Positions 50,916 through 59,613 of a stretch of 64,000 nt of DNA are shown here, one piece after another. The notes under the pieces were generated by a model. The model saw only the letters and a program-made list of their open reading frames with translations, did not search any database and had not been told where the DNA came from. This DNA is from Sansalvadorimonas sp965221135 (GTDB lineage Bacteria; Pseudomonadota; Gammaproteobacteria; Pseudomonadales; Endozoicomonadaceae): contig CBDCRZ010000121.1 in the NCBI GenBank assembly GCA_965221135.1, forward strand, positions 930,001 to 994,000, in the 5' to 3' direction. The position numbers were made by a program, and so were the translations under genes. How positions within the stretch are numbered: the first letter of the stretch is position 1; each line of letters begins with the position of its first letter.

Positions 50916-50980
50916 GGACTCTTTTTTTGGGCTCTCTTTTTGGACTCTTTTTTTGGACTCTTTTTTTGGACTCTTTTTTT
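50916..50980. repeat. 13-bp tandem repeat, five copies
   Basis: GGACTCTTTTTTT is repeated five times (the second copy with changes), ending about 50 bases before the 1092-residue gene. The array is in promoter position and contains T7 runs prone to slippage. Confidence 0.85.
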
Positions 50981-51030
50981 GGACTATAGTTTCGAGCGGC
51001 GATTCTAAACTCAAGATCCAAAAGTGAAGT

Positions 51031-54000
51031 ATGAAAACATCAGCGCTTTATTGGATTTTTAATATCCATGGGATTTATCGATATCCGCTCTTCCTCTTGC
51101 TTCTCATATCTGTATTTTCCTATCAGAAATCAATGGCATTAAGTCTGGATGATTTTCTGGATCAACTTCCTGTGTATACCGCTAACCTGCCAATAGAATC
51201 ACCAGAGAAAAAAGCAGCCACAACTCAGCTAAAAGTGTTTGCCCCCTTTTTGCTAAGAGGTTACCAGCTTCTTCTTGAACAAATGGAGGAGAATAGTGCA
51301 AGGCAGGAGTTTGAGAAGGTTTGCGTTTGGATTGCCAATAATAGCAGCCTGAGTCACAAAACAATATATTCCCACATAGAGAAAGAGCTTTACATTGAAA
51401 GAGCCGCTTCTCCCTTTCACGCGAGTCCTGTCGTATTTTCCCAGGCTGTTCCTCCAGATGAACTGAGCGTTGGAGCTGCAGCTCTTCTAAGAAAATTATC
51501 AGCTTTCAGTATTGACCCGTTATCGGGAAGAACCCGGCTTGCTCTGCATGGTAGCCAGGGTCTCGAAGCCCAGTTATACCGTTTTTATAGCCAGGGGCAG
51601 AAAATTTTTCGTCAAGACTGGGATTTCATGATTCAGTCTAAAGATATCAATGATCTGCTGAACGCGTTATCGGTTACCGAGGGGCGGGATGATCTGGAGG
51701 GCATTTTAAGCGGGAAGGTAAGCCCTTATTCTGAGAAAAGGGTTTTATTCAATGATTTTGCCTTAATACTCTCATTCAAAGAGAGTGCTGGAATCCCATC
51801 GACCCGGATGCTTGCGATAAAATATCTCAAAGAGGATAAAGAGCGCGGAGTACACAGGCTTGATTTATCACTGGACTTCTTCTTTGTAACAACTTTGCCA
51901 GAATCCTCTTTTCTACCATTTGATAGCATTGGCTACCTGCCCGTTCAGGAAGCCTTACCAATGGCGAGATCTCTTCATGCAGCTATAGTCGCCCAACCTG
52001 ACTTCGCTCCGAAATACAGATCAAAATTGCTTAGATGGCAACAACTTGAGAGGGAACAAAATGGAATTACCGACAAAGAAGAGCTGTTTTCAGAACTCAT
52101 GTCTGAAGACTACGACTGGATTCCCCATGAGCTTCCGGAAAGAGTAAAGCCAGCCCCCGAGGTTAAAGGAATCGAGCAGGCAAAAATGCCTGAACTCGTC
52201 GAGTTGTTCGCCAGCATGAAAGAGATGAATAAAAGTGAAGTAAGGAAAAAACTAAAGAGCAGGTTACAACAAAAAATAAGAAGAGCCAGAACAGGCACCT
52301 GCACAAGTGATGAATATAGTGATGGGAGACTGCAGCTTGATTTTGACCTTGAAAACATGACTCCCCTGGACAATACATCCCATCCACTGGATATGACAAC
52401 GTCTTCACCAGCAGTATTACTGGCCAATTTTAATGCAATAGTGGAACGCATTCAGAATCTCTGGCGCTTTCAAACTGCAGCGGAAAGTAATAATTTCATA
52501 CAACATTTCGATGCCACTGCCAGCAAAAATTGTGAGGCGTGCACTTATTCAATAAGGAATTATCTTAGCTATCTTTTTCGGTCGCAGGTTCAGGTGCAGA
52601 AGGATCTCGAAAGCCTGTTTCAACTAATCATGTCTTACACCGAAACAGCACATGATCCACACTTGCTCAATCTTGCCGGTATGACAAAAGCGCTGGCTGT
52701 AGAGATGTCCATAGGGGCTGATGAACACAAAAAACAACTCCTCGAACAAGAAAGTTCCTTATGTGCCGGAATGAAAAGAAAATTGAAAGCTTCACCCAAC
52801 CCATTTGTTTTGTTAACAGAACTCTATGAATTTTTACATCACAGTTATAACCAGCTCGAGAGAGTAACTAAACATAGGGAGAGGCCCCCCTGTCTTGTGT
52901 TCAGGGATATCTTATCCCAGTGGCACTCTCACCTCCGTTATATTAATAGTTGGATTAATCATACCGGGCTTGATGAGGCAGAAAAACGTCGACCACATTC
53001 GGCCATCGATCTTCCAGTATTGCAGCTGCTGGTTTTTGGCGTGGTTCTAAACGACATACACGGTCTATCTACCTGCCTCCCGTGCAGCATGGCCGCTGCC
53101 ACTCAACATCTTGCGTCAACACCTGAGGGTCAGGATTCTGAACTTAGGAGCAGCCGGTTCAACAGAGGTCTTGAAAGAGTATTGTCGTCATATTCCTGGA
53201 AGATGGTTTACGATTCTGGCTATCCCTTACCCCCTGAAAAAGCAAAAGAGCTACTGAATGTATTAGAGCAATTCCCACTCAATGACAATTCTCATACTCA
53301 ATCGTTCGAAGACGTCAGGACATACTGGAACACACTGGAAAGTGAACTCGAACGGAAGCGCTCTTCAACATTAAAAATTTGCCAAAGGAATAGCGATTTA
53401 CTTCTTAAGAAAGAGGAAGCACTGAAGAAAGCCAGGGAAAAATTGATTCAAAGTAAGAATGAGCGCGCACAAAAACGCCCCAAAAAGCCAAGAGAAGTTA
53501 TAGCGCAAGGAAAATACGAAGAGTTACCGATAGCCGACATCCCGTCGCAGGTTGAGCGTCCACCTACAATAGCTGCCTGGGAATTAAACCTGAGACAAGC
53601 CAGAGAGGATGTAAGCGCGGGCAGGTATGGTGAGGCGAAAAAAAAGTTAAACAAGACCCTGAGTCATTCAGAAATACCTAATGATATTAAAGCCAAGGTT
53701 TTGGTCGAATATGCTGATTGTAGCCTGCAAACAGCTAGAAAAAATATGAAAGAGGTGAATAGCATTCAGCCATCTATTCATTACATTCATAGAATATTCC
53801 AGGCCATGGCGAATCCTCAGAGTCACGAGTCAAATCACGGCAGGCATGTAAGACGAGACGAACTGATACATACAGCCAGAACAATGACATCCAGTTGGGG
53901 TGAAGTAGAACGAGATGTGGAACAAGTAACCAGCAATCACCTGGCAGCTATTGAAGCACTTAAGCACCTGCCGGAGCAGGGTGATAGTAGTATTGAATGG

Positions 54001-54309
54001 AACATCGACCTAATGACCCATTCCATGGATTATATGCTCGAATTTCACAAGCAGACGCTGGAAAGTCGCCAACTCTTGCAGGAAACTTTCAGCTTAAGAC
54101 ACCTCTGGCTGCAACATATGCAACAGCAACAGCAACAGCAACAGCCCCCCCCAGCAGCATCTACAGAAGAAATCCTGTCTATCATGTCTAAAATGGAACA
54201 ACAGCAGAAAGTGCACAGACAACTCTATGACAAAGCCATTGATGCACAGAAAATGGTTGACAGTGTACACCCCCATGGAATGGTTAGAGTGCCACACCGT
54301 AAGAATTAG
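51031..54309 (+). CDS. Large unknown exported protein with a nucleotidyltransferase-like motif set
   Basis: The 1092-residue protein begins with a signal peptide or anchor (about 16-36). Residues 172-200 (LHGSQG, then RQDWDFMI) give the GS and DxD motifs of the nucleotidyltransferase fold (G174-S175, D196/D198), and HRLDLSLDFFFV (275-286) could give the third carboxylate. This combination is an inference; I know no close relative. The rest is mostly charged helix, with a coiled coil near 790-860 and a C-terminal run of eight Gln then Pro (encoded by CAGCAA repeats and a C8 run at 54145-54152). It stands alone behind the 13-bp repeat array. Confidence 0.7.
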   Translation: MKTSALYWIFNIHGIYRYPLFLLLLISVFSYQKSMALSLDDFLDQLPVYTANLPIESPEKKAATTQLKVFAPFLLRGYQLLLEQMEENSARQEFEKVCVWIANNSSLSHKTIYSHIEKELYIERAASPFHASPVVFSQAVPPDELSVGAAALLRKLSAFSIDPLSGRTRLALHGSQGLEAQLYRFYSQGQKIFRQDWDFMIQSKDINDLLNALSVTEGRDDLEGILSGKVSPYSEKRVLFNDFALILSFKESAGIPSTRMLAIKYLKEDKERGVHRLDLSLDFFFVTTLPESSFLPFDSIGYLPVQEALPMARSLHAAIVAQPDFAPKYRSKLLRWQQLEREQNGITDKEELFSELMSEDYDWIPHELPERVKPAPEVKGIEQAKMPELVELFASMKEMNKSEVRKKLKSRLQQKIRRARTGTCTSDEYSDGRLQLDFDLENMTPLDNTSHPLDMTTSSPAVLLANFNAIVERIQNLWRFQTAAESNNFIQHFDATASKNCEACTYSIRNYLSYLFRSQVQVQKDLESLFQLIMSYTETAHDPHLLNLAGMTKALAVEMSIGADEHKKQLLEQESSLCAGMKRKLKASPNPFVLLTELYEFLHHSYNQLERVTKHRERPPCLVFRDILSQWHSHLRYINSWINHTGLDEAEKRRPHSAIDLPVLQLLVFGVVLNDIHGLSTCLPCSMAAATQHLASTPEGQDSELRSSRFNRGLERVLSSYSWKMVYDSGYPLPPEKAKELLNVLEQFPLNDNSHTQSFEDVRTYWNTLESELERKRSSTLKICQRNSDLLLKKEEALKKAREKLIQSKNERAQKRPKKPREVIAQGKYEELPIADIPSQVERPPTIAAWELNLRQAREDVSAGRYGEAKKKLNKTLSHSEIPNDIKAKVLVEYADCSLQTARKNMKEVNSIQPSIHYIHRIFQAMANPQSHESNHGRHVRRDELIHTARTMTSSWGEVERDVEQVTSNHLAAIEALKHLPEQGDSSIEWNIDLMTHSMDYMLEFHKQTLESRQLLQETFSLRHLWLQHMQQQQQQQQPPPAASTEEILSIMSKMEQQQKVHRQLYDKAIDAQKMVDSVHPHGMVRVPHRKN

Positions 54310-54611
54310 ACCATTCCACCTCTCACGCTCCACATTTAACACGCTGCACATTTAAATAGCACCGCCAATCGTTTCAGCACCATGCTCTGCCTGACACCTT
54401 CATACCAGAAGAATAAATTCTAGTTTTACCGATCCTTGCCTGTGAGATACCGTCTTTTTACGTCTGTTTTTCTCTTCCTCTTCCTTCTAACCAAGTGCTC
54501 ATTATCACTATCCATTGATGAAACGTTTTTGATTGTCTGGTTGTCATACCCCACTCAAAGTATTCATTCATGTCATTACCCCCGGGTAGAACATAGAAGA
54601 AGAGGTATCAT
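54310..54611. other. Intergenic region
   Basis: 302 bases without a supported gene. A GTG-started frame at 54436 begins with a hydrophobic stretch (VFLFLFLLTKCSLSL) but overlaps the next gene in another frame and lacks a ribosome site. I see no terminator. Confidence 0.4.
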
Positions 54612-56324
54612 ATGCAGGCTATTTTCCATAACTCCGGTGTTGCCACTGGTATCACTCAGGCAAGGAATTTGATTTCTGGTATTGCGGGTCGCGTTTATGG
54701 ACGCAGCGTGTCCATGCTGCCAGCTTGCCGGTTGAACGGACAGAAACTGACCATACAAAGAGAGATGGCTGCACTGCCCCGAGGAGTCCGTCAGGCTCAT
54801 CAGTCACTTGTCGGACGATTGGAGTCTCTGAGCGGTAAACTTGGAAGCCGGCGTTTATCTAACAAGCTTGTCAAGCACGCGGCCTGCATCAGAAACAAGA
54901 TGTTGGGCTGCAATGAGGCAAATGTTTACAAAACCTTCTGCCAGCTGGTGAAATTAACGAAAGAACAGGCTGCTTCGCTGAAAGCGGCCGGGCGGGCAAC
55001 GGACGCTCAGGTGCTTGAGCGTGTGATAGATATTTATCAGAGTGCTGGCCACTTTATTCAGAGGCCACAATCCGAAGGGGCTGGTAAGGCGGGCGGAGTT
55101 AAGGATTTTCTCAAACTGTTGATGATGTCTTTGTGGCCAAGTGCCACGTTTGCACAGATTGGCAGCGGCTGGGCCAGCGGACATGCTAGTGGAAACTCAA
55201 CAGACGATGGTCCGTGCCAGAAGCAAAGCCAAACAAATCAGTGTTCAGCTGGCCCATTCTTTGAGAAATTACCAAGCGAAGAATGTTATGCCCCTCCGAT
55301 CAGGCTGAACACTTCTGTACCTTCTCCTTACCTGGAAATCACTGTCATGGATTCTGTCGGACGATTTGTTGATGAGATAGATATTGATATTTATGATCGT
55401 GTTGGGGATTCAGAGTCTGGACGACGCCTGCCAGGAGTTAAACTGACCAGATTGCCACCGCAACCGGAGGATGACTCTGACTGTATACGTGCAGTTCTCA
55501 CGATAGATGATCTGACTGAGCTGGAGGGGGATTGCCTTAAACTGACTGATGGTTTTACAGGTTTTACAGAGACTCAGCGAGTCCCTTCTCCCAAAGATAA
55601 AGACCCGTCCGTCGTTGAATTGAACCGGCTTGCATGCAATTCCTATGAGCTGGAAGCCACCGGACCGATCAGAAAATGGGAGATAGTCAGCGACAACTTC
55701 TGTCAGCCTATAGTGATACAGGGGAATAAAGGGCCTCTCCGTTTCAACGAAACAGCCACGAAAACCCTGACAATTACGCCCATAAATTGTCTTGGGGAAC
55801 GTGGTACCCCTCTGACCCGGACAACCCGGGGTGAACTCAGCCCTGGATGTGAAGACGACGCAGTCGTACAGCCTGGTTGCAGCCAGGAAGTCGCAACGAC
55901 AACGTCCCTGTTTTTGCTGGGCACTTCCGTGATTACTCCCACTCTTACAATGCTGGCTACTCCAGTTACATCCCTGTTGCCCACGCTGGCCAGTAGCGCC
56001 GGCATTTATCAGACTCTGTTTTGGCCATTCGTGGGTGTGCTGAGCGGGTTGCTGGCTATTACCTGTTATAGTTTCTGTGGTTACGCTGCTTACAAGAGAA
56101 GGCAGTCCAACAATCGTGGACTGCGCCAGCTGAGAGGAGGGGATGAGCCCCGAGCCTCCCTCGAGCTCAAAAGAGTAACGGTGAGCCCTGCTGATTTTAA
56201 CGTGACATCTCATAAGCAAGAGCAACAAGCGCTGGTAGATCACGACGTGTTGCAGGAAAGCGTTTTACAGGGGGATGCCCCTGGGGATGAAAGCCCTAAG
56301 GACGAAGACCCTAACGTTCAATGA
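54612..56324 (+). CDS. Unknown protein with C-terminal membrane anchor and AYKRR tail
   Basis: This 570-residue protein starts at ATG 54612 after AAGAGG. It has a basic helical N-terminal domain (1-150) without a signal peptide, then an internal hydrophobic stretch LKLLMMSLWPSATFAQ (167-182) that resembles a cleavable or signal-anchor sequence. A cysteine-containing, beta-rich region follows (about 200-425). Next come two hydrophobic segments (about 430-455 and 470-492), then AYKRR (493-497) and a 73-residue acidic cytoplasmic tail. The anchor plus AYK+R motif is shared with the two GLUG-like proteins. No family recognised. Topology suggests a surface or membrane protein facing outward. Confidence 0.7.
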   Translation: MQAIFHNSGVATGITQARNLISGIAGRVYGRSVSMLPACRLNGQKLTIQREMAALPRGVRQAHQSLVGRLESLSGKLGSRRLSNKLVKHAACIRNKMLGCNEANVYKTFCQLVKLTKEQAASLKAAGRATDAQVLERVIDIYQSAGHFIQRPQSEGAGKAGGVKDFLKLLMMSLWPSATFAQIGSGWASGHASGNSTDDGPCQKQSQTNQCSAGPFFEKLPSEECYAPPIRLNTSVPSPYLEITVMDSVGRFVDEIDIDIYDRVGDSESGRRLPGVKLTRLPPQPEDDSDCIRAVLTIDDLTELEGDCLKLTDGFTGFTETQRVPSPKDKDPSVVELNRLACNSYELEATGPIRKWEIVSDNFCQPIVIQGNKGPLRFNETATKTLTITPINCLGERGTPLTRTTRGELSPGCEDDAVVQPGCSQEVATTTSLFLLGTSVITPTLTMLATPVTSLLPTLASSAGIYQTLFWPFVGVLSGLLAITCYSFCGYAAYKRRQSNNRGLRQLRGGDEPRASLELKRVTVSPADFNVTSHKQEQQALVDHDVLQESVLQGDAPGDESPKDEDPNVQ

Positions 56325-56341
56325 CAGTGCTTTGCAACAAA

Positions 56342-57130
56342 TCATGTAAAACGTTTCAGAGGGTAGATATCAAATCGTCCGGATTTGCCTTCCAGCCGAT
56401 AGCCCGGCTCCTGTTCATTGAGATCAGGAGCTTTCCTGGGGCGTTTCACTACAACACGATGCTCAGCCAGTTCCAGTGCTGGCGCTAACAAACCATCAGC
56501 ATCCCTATCCGGCCCCAGAAGCGACTGAAACAGCACCATCTCTTTCTTCACTGCCGCAGATTTGTCACGATGAGGGAACATTGGGTCTAGATACACGACA
56601 TCAAATGTCTGCCAATCCTGCACCAGTTTCGCCATATGGTCGTGGGAGCTGCCTGCCAGCAAGGTCATCCGTGAGACTATCTCACCCACATCCGCATCAC
56701 CCGCTGCCCGTGACAGACCATCTTCCAGCAATAGCCGTACAATCGGTGACCGTTCAATCATGGTGACCTGGCAGCCGAGGGTTGCCAGTACAAAAGCATC
56801 TCGGCCCAGACCTGCTGTGGCATCAAGCACAGACAGTTGTCGTTTGGCATCCGTTACACCCACCGCCTTCACGATGGACTGGCTTTTTCCGCCACCAAAC
56901 TTACGACGGTGGGCAACTGCTCCTGAAACAAAGTCCACAACAACCGGGCCGGGAGCACCTCTGCCGGTTTGCTGGAGGGCCAAACCCTGAGGACTTTGCC
57001 AGAGTACCAAACCCGGTGTGCGAATCACTTTGGGGGCATCCGCTTCCAGAACCGGCAAGCCGGTGTGTGCCACCAGTTCGTTTAGTCGTTCTTGATCACA
57101 GTCTGGCATTGCCAGAATATGTACATCCAT
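56342..57130 (-). CDS. rsmJ: 16S rRNA (guanine1516-N2)-methyltransferase
   Basis: The 262-residue enzyme matches RsmJ: AHRRKFGGGKSQSIVKAVG, the SAM motif VLDATAGLGRDAFVLATLG, the acidic MIERSP, and the catalytic-region motif LDPMFPHRDKSA. It methylates G1516 of 16S rRNA. Length is usual. It is the last gene of a uppP-rsmJ pair on the minus strand, 38 bases downstream of uppP. Confidence 0.95.
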   Translation of the reverse strand: MDVHILAMPDCDQERLNELVAHTGLPVLEADAPKVIRTPGLVLWQSPQGLALQQTGRGAPGPVVVDFVSGAVAHRRKFGGGKSQSIVKAVGVTDAKRQLSVLDATAGLGRDAFVLATLGCQVTMIERSPIVRLLLEDGLSRAAGDADVGEIVSRMTLLAGSSHDHMAKLVQDWQTFDVVYLDPMFPHRDKSAAVKKEMVLFQSLLGPDRDADGLLAPALELAEHRVVVKRPRKAPDLNEQEPGYRLEGKSGRFDIYPLKRFT

Positions 57131-57168
57131 TCTTTATGCCCTGCTTTCTTAACCAGGAATCTTCACAA

Positions 57169-57975
57169 TCAAAGAAACAGCACGCCTAACAGTACAAAGC
57201 CCAGCAGCAGTCGGTAAATCACAAACGGCATCATGCCAATGCGATTAATAAAGGCCAGGAAGTAGTGAATACAGAGGTACGCACTCATGCCCGATGCAAT
57301 GACACCGATACCCAGTTCACCCCAGTGAACGGCAACACCGGAACTCAGCAGTTTCAGCAACATCAGGGAACAGGCCGCCACAATAATGGGAATGGAGAGC
57401 AGGAAAGAAAAACGGGCAGCCGCTTCACGGGTCAGCCCCAAAAACAGGGCGGCGGTCATGGTAATACCGGAACGGGATGTACCGGGAATAATCGCCAGCG
57501 CCTGAGCAAAACCAATAATCATCGCCTGCTTCAGGGTCAGCTTATCCAGTGGTTGCACCAGATTTTTACGGCGGTCAGCAAAGCCTAAAAGAGTACCGAA
57601 AATCAGTGTAGTGGCGGTAATCACAGCCGTAGAACGCATGGCATCATCAAAGCCGGTAACACTGACAAGCCCACCGAAAACAACAGCGGGAATAGTAGCC
57701 CAGATAAGATACCAGCCCTGACGGCTGTTCACGGTTTTCGGGCCTTTGCCTAGGGTGTTCAAACACCAGTCACGCACTATGCCGATAAGGTCATTGCGAA
57801 AGTAAATCAGCACGGCACTCAGGGTACCCAGATGCAGGGCGACATCAAACACCAGCCCCTGGTCAGGCCAGCCCAGCAGCTGTGAAGGCAGCACCAGATG
57901 GGCCGAACTTGAGACGGGTAAAAACTCGGTAATACCCTGGATTATCGCCAGGATCAGTAGCTGTAATGCATCCAT
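57169..57975 (-). CDS. uppP: Undecaprenyl-diphosphatase (BacA/UppP)
   Basis: A 268-residue, eight-helix inner-membrane protein with the BacA signature: ILAIIQGITEFLPVSSSAHLVLP at the N-terminus (Glu and Ser active-site motif) and IPGTSRSGITMTAAL in the second conserved loop. It dephosphorylates undecaprenyl pyrophosphate to recycle the peptidoglycan lipid carrier. Length is usual. It starts 2 bases after tsaB ends, so the two are co-transcribed. Confidence 0.97.
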   Translation of the reverse strand: MDALQLLILAIIQGITEFLPVSSSAHLVLPSQLLGWPDQGLVFDVALHLGTLSAVLIYFRNDLIGIVRDWCLNTLGKGPKTVNSRQGWYLIWATIPAVVFGGLVSVTGFDDAMRSTAVITATTLIFGTLLGFADRRKNLVQPLDKLTLKQAMIIGFAQALAIIPGTSRSGITMTAALFLGLTREAAARFSFLLSIPIIVAACSLMLLKLLSSGVAVHWGELGIGVIASGMSAYLCIHYFLAFINRIGMMPFVIYRLLLGFVLLGVLFL

Positions 57976-57977
57976 TG

Positions 57978-58676
57978 TTATCGCTCGCTCTTTTTCAAGG
58001 CCACTTTGTCTCGCAGATAGACGGGCAGAGCCTGATCTGCAGACACGGCCAATCCTTTGGCAAAATCATCGGCGGCCAGTACCGCAATATCCGCTGCATG
58101 GGGCAATGCCTGCTCACACTCACTGGCCAGGGTGATATTCATACGTTCGCGGTAGCACCAGCCTGAACCAATACCGCTTAACTCTATCCAACCGGCAGGT
58201 ACAGTAGCGGCAGTCTGCTCAGGGGGGCACACCATCTCGTCTATCACAGGCTTCATCAAGCACGTATCAGCATCCAGTTCCCATGCGCCCCAGTAGACTT
58301 CGTCCATACGGGCATCAATGGCCGTTAGAACCTGGGTATCACCCTGGGTACTGTAAGCCTGTTGAGCCAGAGCCGCCAGAGTGGAGACACCCACAACCGG
58401 GCGGTCCAGTGCCCAACCTAGACCTTGCGCCACACCTGTGGCAATACGCACACCGGTAAAGGCACCAGGGCCGCGACCAAATGCAATCACATCAATGGAA
58501 CTACGGGCAACACCCTGTTCGGCCAGCAGTTCATCCAGCATGGGAAACAGACGCTGACTGTGCTGACGGGGAATGACTTCAAAATTTTCCTGCACCTGTC
58601 CTGGCCCGTCATTGGTATTAAAAAGAGCAACGGAGCAGGCTTCAGTAGCAGTGTCTAGGGAGAGGATTAGAGCCAT
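57978..58676 (-). CDS. tsaB: tRNA t6A synthesis protein TsaB
   Basis: This 232-residue ASKHA-fold protein begins ALILSLDTATEACSVAL and contains RQHSQRLFPMLDELL, DVIAFGRGPGAFTGVRIATGVAQGL and VLTAIDARMDEVYWGAW, all TsaB family landmarks. It partners TsaD and TsaE to make threonylcarbamoyl-adenosine at position 37 of ANN-decoding tRNAs. It is downstream of adk but separated by the adk terminator, and upstream of uppP by 2 bases. Confidence 0.96.
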   Translation of the reverse strand: MALILSLDTATEACSVALFNTNDGPGQVQENFEVIPRQHSQRLFPMLDELLAEQGVARSSIDVIAFGRGPGAFTGVRIATGVAQGLGWALDRPVVGVSTLAALAQQAYSTQGDTQVLTAIDARMDEVYWGAWELDADTCLMKPVIDEMVCPPEQTAATVPAGWIELSGIGSGWCYRERMNITLASECEQALPHAADIAVLAADDFAKGLAVSADQALPVYLRDKVALKKSER

Positions 58677-58720
58677 GGGAAATGCGTTTCACCGGAACAG
58701 TGGAGATATATTCATAACAC

Positions 58721-58750
58721 GAAAAAACCGCCTTGTGGCGGTTTCTTCTT
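58721..58750 (-). terminator. adk terminator
   Basis: Read on the minus strand, GAAACCGCC-ACAA-GGCGGTTTTTTC is a compact hairpin with a U6 tail, located 30 bases after the adk stop codon. Confidence 0.9.
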
Positions 58751-58779
58751 ATCATAAAGGCAGGCTTTACCCGAACGAA

Positions 58780-59430
58780 TTACTCGCTCAGGGAAGCCAG
58801 TACAGCCTTGGTGATGTTTTCTACGGAGCCAACACCAGCCACGGAATGATACTTCACATGACCTTTGGCTGCTGCCAGATCATTGTAAAAACCAACCAGA
58901 GGCTTGGTTTGCTCGTGGTAAACGTCCAGACGCTTGCGCACGGTGTCTTCCTGGTCGTCATCACGCTGGATCAGCTCTTCGCCAGTCTCGTCGTCAATAC
59001 CAGCCTGCCTGGGTGGATTGAAAACAACGTGATAAGTACGGCCACTGGCCATATGCACACGACGACCGCTCATACGCTTGATGATTTCTGCATCTTCAAC
59101 CGCAATTTCGAGAACGTGGTCAATCTCAACGCCTGCTTCAACCAGTGCTTCAGCCTGAGGAATCGTGCGTGGGAAACCGTCGAACAGGAATCCTTTGGCA
59201 CAGTCGTCCTGAGCGATACGCTCTTTCACCAGATCAATGATGATTTCATCAGAAACCAGCTGACCGGCATCCATGACGGCTTTGACTTTCAAACCCAGAG
59301 GCGTTTCGTTCTTGATAGCGGCCCGCAGCATGTCGCCCGTAGAGATCTGGGGAATGCCAAACTGCTCAGTAATAAAACGAGCCTGAGTTCCTTTGCCTGC
59401 GCCTGGGGCGCCCAACAGAATTACACGCAT
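58780..59430 (-). CDS. adk: Adenylate kinase
   Basis: The 216-residue enzyme is a long-form Adk: P-loop GAPGAGKGTQ (7-16), AMP-binding QISTGDMLRAA, GFPRTIPQA, and a LID with ASGRTYHVVFNPP (about 129-141). It interconverts ATP + AMP and 2 ADP. Length and motifs are complete. It has its own terminator; the 183 bases upstream separate it from ppc and probably hold its promoter. Confidence 0.98.
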   Translation of the reverse strand: MRVILLGAPGAGKGTQARFITEQFGIPQISTGDMLRAAIKNETPLGLKVKAVMDAGQLVSDEIIIDLVKERIAQDDCAKGFLFDGFPRTIPQAEALVEAGVEIDHVLEIAVEDAEIIKRMSGRRVHMASGRTYHVVFNPPRQAGIDDETGEELIQRDDDQEDTVRKRLDVYHEQTKPLVGFYNDLAAAKGHVKYHSVAGVGSVENITKAVLASLSE

Positions 59431-59613
59431 GCATTACGCTCCTGAATCTTGAAATCCTTAACATCCGGCCAGGCATCCGATGAACAGCGTGTGAAGGTCA
59501 GTGAGCAGCCCGAAGACAACACCTGACAGCCACACAACATCTGACAAATGAGCCAGCTTCTAAGAGACGAAACGCGAAACAATACACACCCCGTCCGGCC
59601 AACTCAAGCTCTA

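Larger units (their letters stand above)
50645..51030. other. Repeat-rich intergenic region
   Basis: This 386-base region contains a 13-bp inverted repeat (50681-50711), a complex multi-stem structure (50761-50829) and a 13-bp tandem array (50916-50980), directly upstream of the 1092-residue gene. No coding sequence is convincing. Confidence 0.6.

Noticed and set aside
54436..54672. Plus-strand GTG frame with a hydrophobic N-terminus
   Set aside because: Overlaps the well-supported 570-residue gene in another frame and lacks a ribosome site.
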